From Flavobacteriaceae bacterium (lineage in GTDB: Bacteria > Bacteroidota > Bacteroidia > Flavobacteriales > Flavobacteriaceae): a DNA stretch of 64,000 nt. Position numbers and translations under genes: made by a program. The stretch covers positions 25,462 through 89,461 of the forward strand of contig JALSLK010000091.1 of NCBI GenBank assembly GCA_026988355.1. Reading direction: 5' to 3'. A model generated the notes under the pieces. That model did no database searches. It saw only the letters and a list, made by a program, of their open reading frames with translations, and was not told the DNA's origin. The first letter of the stretch is position 1. Each line of letters starts with the position of its first letter. This document shows, in pieces, positions 63,812 to 64,000 of the stretch.

Positions 63812-64000
63812 GTCGAGTAGGTAAAGGGGAATTTCACCCCTAAACCTCTCACAGAACCGTACGTGAACCTCTAGATTCATACGGCTCTTCATAGTCCAAA
63901 GTATTTCTACTCCTGACCTACTATCCAAAATCATCGTCCACCTAAGCAAACTTGTAATACAATAATAAGTCACACTATGTGAAGCCCTTCACTCGTAGGG
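63812..64000 (-). mobile_element. Group II intron, 3' end (domains V and VI)
   Basis: Reading on the minus strand, positions 63887-63854 form a 34-base domain V: GAGCCGTA pairs with TACGGTTC, a 2-base bulge follows, then GAATC pairs with GGTTC round a TAGA tetraloop. Downstream, GAGAGGTTTAGGGG pairs with CCCCTTTACCTACTC (domain VI) with a bulged A at 63818, seven bases from the 3' end, the expected branch point. The intron ends ...CTCGAC at 63812; the exon begins at 63811. The rest of the intron, with any reverse transcriptase gene, is beyond the window. Confidence 0.8.

Noticed and set aside
63653..63973. Minus-strand frame of 106 codons at the right edge, possible intron-encoded protein
   Set aside because: It runs through domains V and VI of the intron and on into sequence antisense to the NERD gene, which a reverse transcriptase frame would not do.

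Overview
The window is AT-rich chromosomal DNA from a member of the Bacteroidota, most likely the family Flavobacteriaceae (genus not resolvable). The evidence is consistent: type IX secretion C-terminal sorting domains, lipoproteins with acidic export signals after the acylated Cys, promoters of the TAnnTTTG type with an upstream TTG, A-rich leaders without Shine-Dalgarno sites (rpsU being the telling exception), and a fused tRNA-tuf-secE-nusG-rplKAJL-rpoBC block followed by a DUF3467 gene. All but the last few hundred bases look like ordinary vertically inherited chromosome; the right edge carries the 3' end of a group II intron.

Layout. 1-3.0 kb: 3' part of uvrB and a cysteine-rich type IX secreted protein, then a repeat-rich gap. 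3.3-17.3 kb (minus strand): tRNA-Thr(TGT), tRNA-Tyr, tRNA-Gly, tRNA-Thr(GGT), tuf, tRNA-Trp, secE, nusG, rplK, rplA, rplJ, rplL, rpoB, rpoC, then DUF3467. 17.5-19 kb (minus): rpsU, xerC-like recombinase and a ribosome hibernation factor. 19-24.8 kb: a lipoprotein, two Omp28-type proteins and, divergently, a TlpA-type thioredoxin and a DUF6029 outer-membrane protein; several carry CxxC motifs, suggesting a cell-surface thiol system. 24.8-35.6 kb (minus): guaA plus a LysM/PBP1 protein, and a loose cluster lpxK-PNP-permease-DUF4139-thioredoxin-tpiA-prmA-clpS. 35.8-38.5 kb: a serine hydrolase, a VOC protein and a 1-Cys-type peroxiredoxin. 38.7-44.1 kb (plus): two exported proteins of unknown function, a propeller-type sensor kinase and its LytTR regulator.

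44.1-55.0 kb (minus) is the most coherent metabolic unit: xdhA-xdhB-allB-alc-puuD-[uraD+HIU hydrolase fusion]-DUF6986-xdhC. It takes hypoxanthine/xanthine through urate, 5-hydroxyisourate, OHCU, allantoin and allantoate to ureidoglycolate plus urea. The step after ureidoglycolate is not visible, and the DUF6986 protein (a citrate-lyase-beta/aldolase-like family without an established role) is the obvious unknown in the operon.

55.3-63.8 kb holds housekeeping genes in small units: an RluA-family pseudouridine synthase with a long N-terminal extension, a papain-like lipoprotein hydrolase, a gamma-type carbonic anhydrase, a YkgJ-type cysteine-cluster protein, lipA, a nucleoid-associated protein and a NERD-domain protein. 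Between genes there is a dispersed family of short imperfect palindromes with ATACCAA/TTGGTAT ends (at least six copies). Starts were moved from the longest possible ORF to internal ATGs wherever a signal peptide, a family N-terminus or an upstream terminator argued for it; this is stated per gene.
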